Position numbers and translations under genes: made by a program. The notes under the pieces were generated by a model. It saw only the letters and a program-made list of their open reading frames with translations, did not search any database and was not told the DNA's origin. Positions 1-8,450 of a stretch of 49,717 bases of DNA are shown in pieces. The stretch spans positions 1 through 49,717 of the forward strand of contig JAFGIE010000253.1 of NCBI GenBank assembly GCA_016929775.1, in the 5' to 3' direction. Position 1 is the first letter of the stretch; every line of letters starts with the position of its first letter. The stretch comes from Anaerolineae bacterium. Lineage in GTDB: Bacteria; Chloroflexota; Anaerolineae; JAFGEY01.

Positions 1-94
1 GCGGTTTGCGGGTACAGGGCACCGCTACCTCCCCGTCTAGCACGACCGCAGGTATGGTACCCCATGTGAGGGCAAAAGTCAAATCCCAGCCCGC

Positions 95-856
95 CTAGCG
101 CAGCGACGGCACCTCGCCCTCGACGGCGTCGGCCCACGGGTAGACCTCGGTGCCCCTGGCAGCCGCCCGGATCGCGGGGTCGTCCGAGTAAAAGCCGCGG
201 CGTTCGGGCGGGATCAGGTCGGCGATGTGACGCATGATCTCGTGACCGATCTCTTCGAGCTGCCGCCGCCGCTCGCGACCGCGCCCAGAGGCGCCAAAGG
301 GCCCAAACGGCTTGCCAATGCGGGCTGTCGCCCGGGCGCGCCGCCCCCTGCGCAGGCGCGGAAAGATGTCGATCAGCCCGTCGAACCCGATCGGCAGGAT
401 CCGCGCGCCCGTGCGCGCAGCGAGAAAGGCGGCGCCCGGACGAGGGGGGCGCAGCATCGCAGCCCAACTGCCCCCCTCGGGAAAGATGCCGAGGACGCCC
501 CGCTGGGCCATGACCGCCTCTGCGCCGCGCAGCGCATAGCGGGACCCGGTGCCGCGGAACACGGGATAGCGGCCCCAGACCTTCGGGATCCAGGTCACGA
601 TCGGCGGCGCGCTCGGGTTGCGAAATCCCCCCACGAACTCGATCGGCCACGGCGTGGCACGGATCATGGCGACGGGATCGATAAAGCTAAAGTGATTGCC
701 CACCACCAGGAGCGGGCCCTCGGACGGGAGATTGTCGCGCCCCTCGATACGAAAGTCGCTGAGCAGGGCAAAGGCTGCCGCCGTCAGCTGGCGCAGCACC
801 GCGCGGATCAGCCGCCGTCGCGGATAGACGAACTCGGGTTCGGATAGCCGGACCAT
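95..856 (-). CDS. 1-acyl-sn-glycerol-3-phosphate acyltransferase family protein (PlsC-like)
   Basis: Lysophospholipid acyltransferase of the PlsC fold, expected to transfer an acyl chain to lysophosphatidate or a related lysolipid at the inner membrane. The translation has the catalytic block NHFSFID (the NHxxxxD motif) about residue 54 and the substrate-binding block FPEGG further on, the two hallmark motifs of the family. About 253 residues, normal for a stand-alone PlsC. A GTG start at 868 is possible, but the ATG at 856 has GGAGG five bases upstream, so it is preferred. It lies 30 bases downstream of the MFS transporter gene on the same strand and may be co-transcribed with it. The exact acyl acceptor cannot be read from sequence. 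Confidence 0.85.
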   Translation of the reverse strand: MVRLSEPEFVYPRRRLIRAVLRQLTAAAFALLSDFRIEGRDNLPSEGPLLVVGNHFSFIDPVAMIRATPWPIEFVGGFRNPSAPPIVTWIPKVWGRYPVFRGTGSRYALRGAEAVMAQRGVLGIFPEGGSWAAMLRPPRPGAAFLAARTGARILPIGFDGLIDIFPRLRRGRRARATARIGKPFGPFGASGRGRERRRQLEEIGHEIMRHIADLIPPERRGFYSDDPAIRAAARGTEVYPWADAVEGEVPSLR

Positions 857-886
857 CTCACCCTCCACCGTGCGCCAGAGGACGCG

Positions 887-2239
887 CTACACCGGGTCCT
901 GCTCCGCCACCTGCGCCGCCTCGCGCGCGCGCCGTTCGTTGACCAGGAGGAGCAGCGCCGTGCCGACGACCAGAAAGGCAAGGATCGTGAACAGGGCGAG
1001 GCGATGCCCAGATTGCTCGGCGACCAACGCAGTCAGTCCCTGCTCCTCGTAGCGACGGGTCGCCCAGGCGGCAAAGACGCCGAAAACCGTCGGTCCCACA
1101 AAGGACGACGTCCGTCCGGCGACGGCAAAAAAGCCGTAGAACTCGGCGCTCTTGCCCGGCGGGCTAAAGATGCCGATCATCGAGCGGCTGACAGACTGGA
1201 CGCCGGTGAGTGCGAGCCCCGCCAAGCCGCCGATGATATAGAAAACCAGCTTGGAATGGCTAAAGTACAGCCACACGACGGGGACGATCATCAGTAGCAG
1301 CGATATAAACAGCGAACGCTTGGCGCCAAAGTCATTCGCCAGCAGCCCGAACGCCCACGCGCCGACGACGCTGGTCACCTGAACGATGATCATGAAAATG
1401 ATCAGCTCTTGCTGGTCCATCCCATACAGGACGGCGCCCAGGATCGCGCCAAAGTCGAGGATCATCAGGATCCCGTCGTTGTAGATCAGGAAGGCGACGA
1501 TGAACTTGACGAACTCGCGAAAGGTCCGCACTTCGCTCACCGTGGACTTGAGACGGCGGAAGGCGATCGAGAGATAGGTCTCTCCTGCGGGGAGGGGCTG
1601 CCGCTGGGCGCGCTCCTTGATCCACAGAAAGGAGGGAAGCGCTGACGCGAGAAAGTAGAGGGCAGTGAAGACGAGCGAGAGGCGAATCACCAGCGCGCTC
1701 CCGTCCGAGAGGAGCACAGCGGCGAGGACGACGAGCAGGCAGATGATCCCGCCAAACGATCCGACCGCCCAGCCGTTGCCCGAGATCTTGGCTAGCTCGT
1801 CGCGCGGCGCGATCTCGGGAAGGAGCGAGTTGTAGAACACCTGGGCGCTGCGGTAGCCGATCTCGGCGAGAATGAAAAAGAGCATGCCGATGAACCAATC
1901 GCCCTCCTGGACGAAGAAGAGGAGGGCGCAGAACGTGACCGCGATGGCGGTATAGACGATCAGGAACGTCTTCTTGGCCCCCGAAAAGTCAGCGATTGTG
2001 CCCAACACCGGCGCGGTAACGGCGACAAAGAGCATGGCGATCCCGACGGCGATCCCCCACAGGCGCGAGCCCTCGGCGCCGCCGACCACCGAACCCTGAA
2101 AGTAGGCCGAGTAGATCGCCAGCAGCACGACGGCGGCATAGGCCGAGTTCCCAAAGTCATACAGGTACCAAGCCCAGCGTTCGCGACGGCTAGATGCTTC
2201 GGGCGGCGCGGAGGCAGCAGGAAGGTGGATAGCAGACAT
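887..2239 (-). CDS. UMF1/Atg22-family MFS transporter
   Basis: Polytopic membrane protein of 450 residues with about twelve hydrophobic segments. The N-terminal WAWYLYDFGNSAYA block is characteristic of the UMF1/Atg22-like branch of the major facilitator superfamily, for which yeast Atg22 (vacuolar amino-acid efflux) is the studied member; bacterial substrates are mostly unknown. A basic cytoplasmic tail (NERRAREAAQ) ends the protein. The ATG start has GAGGAG about eight bases upstream. The gene is divergent from the iron-sulfur protein operon and upstream of the acyltransferase. Family assignment is firm; the substrate is not predictable. Confidence 0.85.
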   Translation of the reverse strand: MSAIHLPAASAPPEASSRRERWAWYLYDFGNSAYAAVVLLAIYSAYFQGSVVGGAEGSRLWGIAVGIAMLFVAVTAPVLGTIADFSGAKKTFLIVYTAIAVTFCALLFFVQEGDWFIGMLFFILAEIGYRSAQVFYNSLLPEIAPRDELAKISGNGWAVGSFGGIICLLVVLAAVLLSDGSALVIRLSLVFTALYFLASALPSFLWIKERAQRQPLPAGETYLSIAFRRLKSTVSEVRTFREFVKFIVAFLIYNDGILMILDFGAILGAVLYGMDQQELIIFMIIVQVTSVVGAWAFGLLANDFGAKRSLFISLLLMIVPVVWLYFSHSKLVFYIIGGLAGLALTGVQSVSRSMIGIFSPPGKSAEFYGFFAVAGRTSSFVGPTVFGVFAAWATRRYEEQGLTALVAEQSGHRLALFTILAFLVVGTALLLLVNERRAREAAQVAEQDPV

Positions 2240-2411
2240 GGTCTCTCTCCTCGATTGAGCCCAGGCTGGGCAGACGGATGACAGTCACACGCACTCTACT
2301 GAAGGGTAAACACGGCTACACGCCCTGGGTTGCGTCGGACGGGACGGCGCGGGGTGTAAGCCCAAGTATAGCGCGAAGCGGCAGAAAGGGCAAGGGCATG
2401 CCGAAACGACC

Positions 2412-2440
2412 TTGACATGCTTCCTCTTGTGTGGTATGCT
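2412..2440 (+). promoter_or_regulatory. Sigma70-type promoter for the iron-sulfur/TtcA/AcuC operon
   Basis: TTGACA at 2412-2417 and TATGCT at 2435-2440, separated by exactly 17 bases. Transcription should begin near 2447, giving a leader of about 75 bases before the ATG at 2522. The rest of the 2240-2411 gap shows only a small GC-rich inverted repeat (CCCAG/CTGGG near 2260) and no clear promoter for the divergent transporter. Confidence 0.75.
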
Positions 2441-2521
2441 CCTCGGCAAGTGCTGGATCCGAGCGCGGCACGTCGGCGCTCCCCTTGGCTGGCCCCGACC
2501 AGCCCCACCGGAGCAGGTGCG

Positions 2522-3598
2522 ATGAGTCTAGACCCGTATCGACGACTGGCAGCACGGCTGAACGAGCTCCCCGAGGGCTTTCCCCCCACGGCGGACGGCG
2601 CCGAACTGCGCCTCCTCGCCAAGCTCTACACGCCGCAGGAAGCCGATCTCGTCGCCGACCTTCGCCTGACGCGAGAGACGCACACCGAGATCGCGGCGCG
2701 GACCGGCGGGAACGCACGCGAAACGCGCCACATGCTCAAGAACCTCGCGCGCCGCGGCTTGATCGCCGTCGAACGCACCGAGCGCGGCGTGGGATATGGG
2801 CTGATGCCCTTCGTGGTCGGCTTTTGGGAGAACCAGGCGGCGACGCTCGACGCCGAGCTGGCGGGCCTGTTCGAGGCCTACTTTGCCCAGGCACATCGTG
2901 AGCTGCTCGGCATGCAGCCGGCGGTCCACCGCGTGGTGCCGGTGCAGCAGCGCATCGACGCCCAGACAGAGATCCGGCCCTACGACTCGGTGGTCGATCT
3001 GATCGACCGCGCACAGGCCTGGGGCGTGACCGAATGTATCTGTCGCAAGCAAAAGGCGCTGATCGGTGAGCCGTGCGATCACCCGCTCGAAGTATGTATG
3101 ATCCTGAGCAGCATACCCGGCGCTTTCGATGACGCTGGATTGGTGCGCGCCCTGTCCCGAGACGAAGCACTGGCGACGCTCCGTACAGCCGCCGAGGCGG
3201 GGCTGGTCCACTCGGTCGCCAACAGCAGAACGGGCACGTGGTACATCTGCAACTGCTGCACCTGCGCGTGCGGCGTGCTGCGCGGGATCGCAGAAGCGGG
3301 CGCGCCCGCCGTGATTGCACCCTCGTCTTGCGTCAACCGCGTCGACGAGGAGATATGCATCGGCTGCGGGCTGTGCGTGGACCACTGTCCCTTTGGTGCG
3401 CTTTCGGTGGACGAGATCGCCGTGGTCGACGCGATGCGCTGCGTGGGCTGCGGTGTCTGCACGCTGTCCTGCCCGCAGGGCGCGCTGGCGCTGGTGTCCA
3501 GGCCCGAGGGCGAGATCGCGCCCCCGCCCGAGGACCGCGCTGCCTGGCGCGCGGCGCGCGCCGCTGCACGGGGACTGGACCTCGAACGCGTGCGCTAG
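2522..3598 (+). CDS. Winged-helix domain fused to cysteine-rich and 2x[4Fe-4S] ferredoxin domains
   Basis: 358-residue protein. Residues about 35-95 look like a winged helix (helices around EADLVADLRLT and ARETRHMLKNLARRG, then a short wing). The middle carries CICR (172-175) with further cysteines at 185 and 192, and the cluster CNCCTCAC (243-250). The C-terminal third is a bacterial ferredoxin with two CxxCxxCxxxC[PQ] motifs (from 279 and 307). This suggests a redox or electron-transfer protein that may bind DNA or a partner. The chosen ATG has GGAG upstream; the longer upstream reading frame runs through the promoter and is rejected. It is first in an operon with a TtcA-like enzyme, a family that itself needs an iron-sulfur cluster, so it could supply electrons or sense cluster status. 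Function is not established. Confidence 0.8.
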   Translation: MSLDPYRRLAARLNELPEGFPPTADGAELRLLAKLYTPQEADLVADLRLTRETHTEIAARTGGNARETRHMLKNLARRGLIAVERTERGVGYGLMPFVVGFWENQAATLDAELAGLFEAYFAQAHRELLGMQPAVHRVVPVQQRIDAQTEIRPYDSVVDLIDRAQAWGVTECICRKQKALIGEPCDHPLEVCMILSSIPGAFDDAGLVRALSRDEALATLRTAAEAGLVHSVANSRTGTWYICNCCTCACGVLRGIAEAGAPAVIAPSSCVNRVDEEICIGCGLCVDHCPFGALSVDEIAVVDAMRCVGCGVCTLSCPQGALALVSRPEGEIAPPPEDRAAWRAARAAARGLDLERVR

Positions 3599-3622
3599 CA
3601 CAGGGTGAGATCAGGGAGAAGG

Positions 3623-4435
3623 ATGTCGGCCCTCGGACACGAGATCCAGGACCTGGCAGAGATGCGTCGCAAAGCTGAACCCCGCAGCGTCTTGCTGTTC
3701 TACCTCCTCAAAAAGCTAAACAAGTGCCATCGCGACTATGGTCTACTCGCGGACGGCGACCACATCGCCCTGGCGCTGTCCGGAGGCAAGGACAGCTGCG
3801 CCTTGCTGGATGCGCTGGTGCAGCGGCGAGGCATCGAGCGCTACACGGTGACGGCGATCCACGTCACGCCCGCCACCGACATGGACTGCGGGGCGCGCGC
3901 CGACGTGCCCGCCCTGCGCGCGTGGCTGGACGAGATGGGCGTTGCGTACCGGATTGTCGCCGCGGAGGAGGTGCGAGGCGAGCCGCGTCGCACCAATCAA
4001 TCGCCCTGTTTCTACTGCACCTGGCGGCGGCGCAAGGCGCTCTTTCAGACCGCACGTGAGTTGGGCTGCAACAAACTTGCCCTGGCGCACACTGCCGACG
4101 ACGTGGCGCAGACGACGCTACTCAACCTGTTCTACCAGGGGCGGCTGACGACCATGGCGCCGCGCGTGTCGTTCTTTGGCGGGCAACTGGTCGTGATCCG
4201 GCCCCTGGCGTACGTGCCGGAGAAGGAGATCGTGCGCTATGCGCAGGAGGCGGGATTCCCGCCTCCCCCTCCCCCCTGCCCCTCCGGGCAGGCGTCGCAG
4301 AGAGCTCTGATGCGCGAGATCCTGTCGACGGTGGAACGAACGCATCCCAGGGCCAAGACGTACTTGCGACGCGCCGTCGAGCACTGTGGCGGCGCTGCCG
4401 AAGAGGAGGACCAGCCGTGCGCAGAACAACGTTGA
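3623..4435 (+). CDS. TtcA/TtuA-family tRNA thiolation enzyme (PP-loop ATPase)
   Basis: 270-residue PP-loop protein. The ATP-binding loop SGGKDS is at 53-58. The motif CFYC (129-132) and a third cysteine at 219 in PCPSG match the three cysteines that hold the [4Fe-4S] cluster in TtcA-type tRNA thiolases. TtcA makes 2-thiocytidine at position 32; TtuA makes 2-thiouridine at 54. The C-terminus is shorter than that of E. coli TtcA and lacks a TtuA N-terminal zinc finger. GGGAGAAGG precedes the ATG at 3623. The 3' end overlaps the next gene by 19 bases, indicating an operon. A run of prolines (213-218) precedes the third cysteine. Which nucleotide it modifies is uncertain. Confidence 0.8.
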   Translation: MSALGHEIQDLAEMRRKAEPRSVLLFYLLKKLNKCHRDYGLLADGDHIALALSGGKDSCALLDALVQRRGIERYTVTAIHVTPATDMDCGARADVPALRAWLDEMGVAYRIVAAEEVRGEPRRTNQSPCFYCTWRRRKALFQTARELGCNKLALAHTADDVAQTTLLNLFYQGRLTTMAPRVSFFGGQLVVIRPLAYVPEKEIVRYAQEAGFPPPPPPCPSGQASQRALMREILSTVERTHPRAKTYLRRAVEHCGGAAEEEDQPCAEQR

Positions 4436-5538
4436 TCTCGAGTCCCGCGCTGTGGGCGCACGGTCACGGGGCGTCGCACCCGCTGCGACCGGAGCGGCTG
4501 CGCATGACGTACGAGCTGCTGCAGGCGGTTGGCGCCTTTGACGGAGCAGAGTCGGAGGTACGCGCCCCGGTCCCTGCGACGGACGACGAGCTGGCGCTGT
4601 GGCACAGCCCGACCTACATCGACGCCGTGCGCCGCCTGGGCGCGGGCGATCGCGACGTGCTAGCGTGGCGCTACAACTTTGGGCCGGGGGACAACCCGGT
4701 CTTTCCCGGCATGTACGAGAGTGAAGCGCTCAAGGCGGGCGCATCGCTGATGGCGGCGCGCCTGGTCGCAGAGGGCGAGGTCGACGTCGCATTCAGTTAC
4801 TCCGGAGGACTGCACCACGCGATGCCGGGACGCGCTTCGGGCTTTTGCGTGTTCAACGATGCCGCGATCGCGATCCAGTGGCTTGCCGCGCGCGGGCTGC
4901 GCGTGCTGTATGTCGACATTGACGCGCACCACGGGGACGGCGTGCAGGCAGCGTTCTATGACAGCGACCGGGTGATGACCATCTCGCTACACGAGTCGGG
5001 GGAGTATCTCTTTCCGGGCACGGGGTTCGTGGACGAGACGGGGAGCGAAGACGGGCGCGGCTACAGCGTGAACGTGCCCCTATTGCCCTATACGGGGGAC
5101 GAGGTCTACCTGTGGGCCTTTATGCAGGTCGTGCCGCCACTCGCCGCGCAGATGGCGCCCGACGTGCTGGTCACGCAGCTCGGCGCCGACGCGCATTTCG
5201 GCGACCCGCTGGCGCACCTTGCGCTGACCACTGACGCGTACACCCACATGCTGGAGACCTTTGCCGGGCTGGGCCTGCCATGGGTCGCCCTGGGTGGGGG
5301 TGGATACAACGTCCACACCGTCGCGCGGGTGTGGACACTGGCATACGGGTACATGAGAGGGGAGCCGTTCGACGATCCGATCCCGTCGTCGTATGCCGCG
5401 CAGTACGGGGACCCGTGGCTGCACGACCACGAGGGACCGCAGATCGGGGCGCGCGAGACAGAGCGCGCGCGGGGGTATGCGGCGCGCCAAGTGGCGTCGC
5501 TTCGACAGGCGCTGCGCAGGACGTGGCCCGGGCTGTAG
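4417..5538 (+). CDS. Histone-deacetylase-family protein, AcuC type
   Basis: 373-residue arginase/deacetylase-fold enzyme. Visible are the tandem histidines (GGLHHAM, 133-134), the zinc ligands D169 and H171 in DIDAHHGDG and D258 in GADAHFGDP, and the glycine-rich loop GGGGYN. Members deacetylate lysines; B. subtilis AcuC acts on acetyl-CoA synthetase. The start is GTG with GGAGG about nine bases upstream and lies inside the end of the TtcA-like gene, which implies translational coupling. No acetyltransferase or acetyl-CoA synthetase is nearby, so the substrate remains open. It ends only 10 bases from the convergent ftsK. Confidence 0.88.
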   Translation: MRRTTLISSPALWAHGHGASHPLRPERLRMTYELLQAVGAFDGAESEVRAPVPATDDELALWHSPTYIDAVRRLGAGDRDVLAWRYNFGPGDNPVFPGMYESEALKAGASLMAARLVAEGEVDVAFSYSGGLHHAMPGRASGFCVFNDAAIAIQWLAARGLRVLYVDIDAHHGDGVQAAFYDSDRVMTISLHESGEYLFPGTGFVDETGSEDGRGYSVNVPLLPYTGDEVYLWAFMQVVPPLAAQMAPDVLVTQLGADAHFGDPLAHLALTTDAYTHMLETFAGLGLPWVALGGGGYNVHTVARVWTLAYGYMRGEPFDDPIPSSYAAQYGDPWLHDHEGPQIGARETERARGYAARQVASLRQALRRTWPGL

Positions 5539-5548
5539 CGATCGGCGC

Positions 5549-7945
5549 CTACTGGACCAGGACCTGCCGTCCTCGACTGCCCCCTTCGTCGGGCCCGACG
5601 ATCCCCTGGTCCTCCATGGACTCGATCAAGCGCGACGCACGGGCATAGCCGATGCGCAGGCGCCGCTGGAGGAGCGTGACCGAAGCACGCCCCTCGCGCT
5701 GCACCAGCTCGATCGCCTGGGGCAGCATCTCATCGCCCTCACCGGGGAGGGGCTCTTGCTCGGGTTCCTGCATCTCTTGCAGCATGGGCAGCGCGCGTTG
5801 CACGAACTCGTCTCCGGGCACCGTCTCTCCCTTGTGCGCCGCCGCCTCGCGCTTCCAGTAGGCGATCAGGCGCTCAAGCTCTGGATCGGAGACAAAGCAG
5901 CCCTGCAGACGCATGGTTTGGCTGGCATCGGGGGACATGAACAACATATCGCCCGAACCCAAGAGGCGCTCGGCGCCCACGGTGTCAATGATCACGCGGG
6001 AATCGACGCTGCTGGTGACCATAAAGCTGATCCGCGCCGGAAAGTTGGCCTTGATCAGGCCCGTCACGACGTCGACGCTGGGGCGCTGCGTAGCAATGAT
6101 CAGGTGGATGCCCGTGGCGCGTGCCATCTGGGCGATGCGGCAGATCGACCGTTCCACCTCGTCCGGCGCGATCATCATCAGGTCCGCCAACTCGTCGATA
6201 AAGACGACGATGTAGGGCATGCGCTCCTGATCGCCCGCGACGACGCGCTGATTGAAATCCTCGATGTTCCGGGCGCCCACCTTGGCAAAGCGGCGATAGC
6301 GCTGCTCCATCTCGCGCGTCACCCACTGCAGTGTGCCCACGACGCGCTCGAGGTCGACCACCACAGGCGCGAGCAGATGGGGGATGCCGTTAAAGCCGGT
6401 CAGCTCGACCCGCTTGGGATCGATCATGATCATCTGCAGCGTGTCGGGCGTGTTGGTGCACAAAAAACCGGCGACGATGGCATTGATGCACACCGACTTG
6501 CCCGACCCGGTCGCCCCGGCGATCAACAGGTGAGGCATCGAGACCAGGTCGGTGACGATCGCCTCACCGGCGACGTTCTCGCCCAGGGCAATCGGCAAAG
6601 GCGTCTTCTTGCGCATGCGCTCAAAGGAGGGCGTCTCCATCACGCCGCGCAGTGAGACGAGGGCGACCTCTTTGTTGGGCACTTCGATGCCGACGATCGA
6701 GCGTCCCGGGACCGGGGCCTCGATGCGCAGGGGCGCGGCAGCCAAGGCGAGGGCGAGGTCGTCCGAGAGCGCGCTGATCCGGCTGACCTTGACCTTGGTC
6801 TCCTTGCCGCCTCGGCCCACCGTGAAGCCCGGTTCGACGCCGAACTGCGTGATCACGGGGCCCTGGTTGACCTCGACCACGCGCGCCGGGACGCCAAAGC
6901 TGTCGAGCGTCTTCTCGATCACCTGCACCTGGTGCTGGATCTCCGCCTGGCTGATCTCCTGATCGGTGAGCTCGTCGAGGACAGCGCCAACGGTCGGCAG
7001 ACGCCACGGGACGGCTTTGCCGCGCCGGGGTCGCAGGGCCTGCGTGCGCGCGGGCGGCATCTCCTCCAGCAACTCGTCCAGAGCTGGCTCTGGCGGAGCG
7101 ACGGGCGCCGCGATCGATTCGATCGACTGAGGCTGTGGCTCGTCCCCGATCACGACCGGGCGGCGTTGGGCGGGCGGCTGCGCCGCGCCTGCGCGCCGAT
7201 CGGCACGCGCACTGGCACGTGGGTTGAGGTCGTACTGGGGCGCATCCTGGCGCCGGGCCCCTGTGCGCGCGCGCTGCTCGGCGCGCCACGTGACCCACTG
7301 CCCGCGCAGCTCGTCGACCCATAGGACGATCGCCATCAAGATGTCCGAGGTGGATTGCCCGAGGATCAAGACGACGGCGACAAAGACGAGGGCGACGATC
7401 AGGACGTAGGCGCCGCTTCGGCCGATCGCGTACGCGAGGCCATAGCCCACAGCCCAGCCCAGCAGCCCCCCTCCCCGACCCTCGGTGACCAGGCTCCACG
7501 CGTCATCCGCCGGGGTCCGGAGGTGCGTGAGGCCGAGCAGGACCGCAAAGAGCAACAGCAGGCCAAAGACGCGCTCCCAGCGCACAGGCGGGAGGCGACC
7601 AAAGCCGTACATGAGCAAGCCCAGTCCGGTTGCGCCCAGGATGATGGGCATCACGAACGCTCCCCAGCCGAACCCCTGGCGGAGCCAGGTCAGCCACGTC
7701 GCCGTCACCTGTCCCTGGTTGGGAGAGATAAAGCTGAGAAAGGTGAGGATCGCCATCGCCAGGATCGCGATGCCCAGGATCTCGACGCGCATGAGGGCCG
7801 AAACGTCAAACCACGGGCTCGAACGGGTCCGGCGCGACGACCTGCGGCTGGAACTGGTCCGCGAGGTCCCCGATCGGCTGGAGCGGCTGCTCGTGCTGCG
7901 CTTCCTCGAAGAGGATGTCTTACGGGTGCTGCTGCGTCTGGTCAT
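5549..7945 (-). CDS. ftsK: DNA translocase FtsK/SpoIIIE family
   Basis: 798-residue hexameric DNA pump that moves chromosome ends during division. Order of parts: a Ser/Arg/Thr-rich basic N-terminal stretch (about 1-45), four hydrophobic segments (about 50-215), a charged Pro/Ala-rich linker (about 215-310), the motor domain with Walker A GATGSGKS (about 475-485) and Walker B VVFIDELAD (about 580), and a C-terminal winged helix (QRRLRIGYARASRLIESM) matching the gamma domain that reads KOPS-like sequences. The length is typical. The ATG at 7945 is preceded by two purine-rich tracts, GGAGGAAGGAGAG, at slightly long spacing. The gene has its own promoter, divergent from the tRNA-Val promoter. 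Confidence 0.95.
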   Translation of the reverse strand: MTRRSSTRKTSSSRKRSTSSRSSRSGTSRTSSSRRSSRRTRSSPWFDVSALMRVEILGIAILAMAILTFLSFISPNQGQVTATWLTWLRQGFGWGAFVMPIILGATGLGLLMYGFGRLPPVRWERVFGLLLLFAVLLGLTHLRTPADDAWSLVTEGRGGGLLGWAVGYGLAYAIGRSGAYVLIVALVFVAVVLILGQSTSDILMAIVLWVDELRGQWVTWRAEQRARTGARRQDAPQYDLNPRASARADRRAGAAQPPAQRRPVVIGDEPQPQSIESIAAPVAPPEPALDELLEEMPPARTQALRPRRGKAVPWRLPTVGAVLDELTDQEISQAEIQHQVQVIEKTLDSFGVPARVVEVNQGPVITQFGVEPGFTVGRGGKETKVKVSRISALSDDLALALAAAPLRIEAPVPGRSIVGIEVPNKEVALVSLRGVMETPSFERMRKKTPLPIALGENVAGEAIVTDLVSMPHLLIAGATGSGKSVCINAIVAGFLCTNTPDTLQMIMIDPKRVELTGFNGIPHLLAPVVVDLERVVGTLQWVTREMEQRYRRFAKVGARNIEDFNQRVVAGDQERMPYIVVFIDELADLMMIAPDEVERSICRIAQMARATGIHLIIATQRPSVDVVTGLIKANFPARISFMVTSSVDSRVIIDTVGAERLLGSGDMLFMSPDASQTMRLQGCFVSDPELERLIAYWKREAAAHKGETVPGDEFVQRALPMLQEMQEPEQEPLPGEGDEMLPQAIELVQREGRASVTLLQRRLRIGYARASRLIESMEDQGIVGPDEGGSRGRQVLVQ

Positions 7946-7973
7946 AGCTCAAATGTTCTCTCCTTCCTCCCGT

Positions 7974-8003
7974 ATTATACCATAATCCCGCCCAAACGAG
8001 CAA
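7974..8003 (-). promoter_or_regulatory. Promoter for ftsK
   Basis: On the minus strand TATAAT (7979 down to 7974) sits 29 bases before the ftsK ATG. The best -35 is TTGCTC at 8003-7998 with an 18-base spacer, which is weak. It is back-to-back with the tRNA promoter. Confidence 0.5.
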
Positions 8004-8019
8004 CCGCAGCCGATCGCAC

Positions 8020-8048
8020 TTGCATTCGACGCCCGATCGTGGTATAAT
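8020..8048 (+). promoter_or_regulatory. Promoter for tRNA-Val and probably the T-box operon
   Basis: TTGCAT at 8020-8025 and a perfect TATAAT at 8043-8048 with a 17-base spacer. Predicted start near 8055, about five bases before the mature tRNA 5' end. No second convincing promoter is seen between the tRNA and the T-box leader. Confidence 0.75.
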
Positions 8049-8059
8049 GGGCGCACATT

Positions 8060-8133
8060 GGGCGGTTAGCTCAGCTGGCTAGAGTGCATCGTTGACATCG
8101 ATGAGGTCGTAGGTTCGAGTCCTATACCGCCCA
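8060..8133 (+). tRNA. tRNA-Val (anticodon GAC)
   Basis: Complete cloverleaf: acceptor arms GGGCGGT/ACCGCCC, D-stem GCTC/GAGT, anticodon stem CATCG/CGATG with loop TTGACAT giving anticodon GAC, and T-arm GTAGG-TTCGAGT-CCTAT. The discriminator base is A at 8133. CCA is not encoded. It reads valine codons GUC and GUU. Confidence 0.95.
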
Positions 8134-8159
8134 CACGACAACACACGCGGCTTGCCGAC

Positions 8160-8430
8160 CGGCAACCGCATGAGAACGTACAAAGCGTCGATCGGGACGA
8201 GTACCGCCGGCAAGGGTGACAGAAAGCGGGGGTCATCGGCTGAGAGCCCCCTCCACCTGGATGGCGCGAAAACCCCCCGAGAGCGGGCGCCGGAACGGAT
8301 GACAAGTATGGCGCCACGGGTGGCTTCGTTACAGGCCGCACGAGGACCGCTGCTTGGGCAGCGATCAAAGTGGGTGGAACCGCGTGAGCATGCCTCTCGC
8401 CCCATCGGGGTGAGAGGCGTTTTGTTTTCC
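8160..8430 (+). promoter_or_regulatory. T-box riboswitch leader (tRNA-Thr sensing) upstream of the thrS operon
   Basis: A roughly 270-base structured leader ends in the T-box core GGGTGGAACCGCG (about 8372-8384), the conserved antiterminator sequence that pairs with the uncharged tRNA 3' end, followed directly by an intrinsic terminator. The 5' half has Stem-I-like pieces: GACGAGTA near 8197, GAGAG at 8242, and a GGATGGCGCGAAA segment near 8259. The downstream genes include thrS, so threonine specificity is inferred. ACG in GGAACGGA near 8293 is one candidate specifier codon, but I could not fold Stem I with certainty. The T-box residue after UGG is A, which would pair with a U discriminator on tRNA-Thr. 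Confidence 0.85.
8392..8428 (+). terminator. Intrinsic terminator of the T-box leader
   Basis: Twelve-base-pair stem GCCTCTCGCCCC / GGGGTGAGAGGC with one G-U pair and an ATC loop, followed by GTTTTGTTTT. It starts just after the T-box core, so the antiterminator and terminator are mutually exclusive as in other T-box leaders. Confidence 0.88.
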
Positions 8431-8450
8431 CTAGCAGAGGGCGGGGTTCG

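Noticed and set aside
1..94. Gene fragment at the left edge
   Set aside because: Only 94 bases, with no frame or motif that can be supported.
2528..3601. Long minus-strand frame opposite the iron-sulfur protein gene
   Set aside because: It has no recognisable domain, is antisense to a gene with clear ferredoxin motifs, and is a GC-rich shadow frame.
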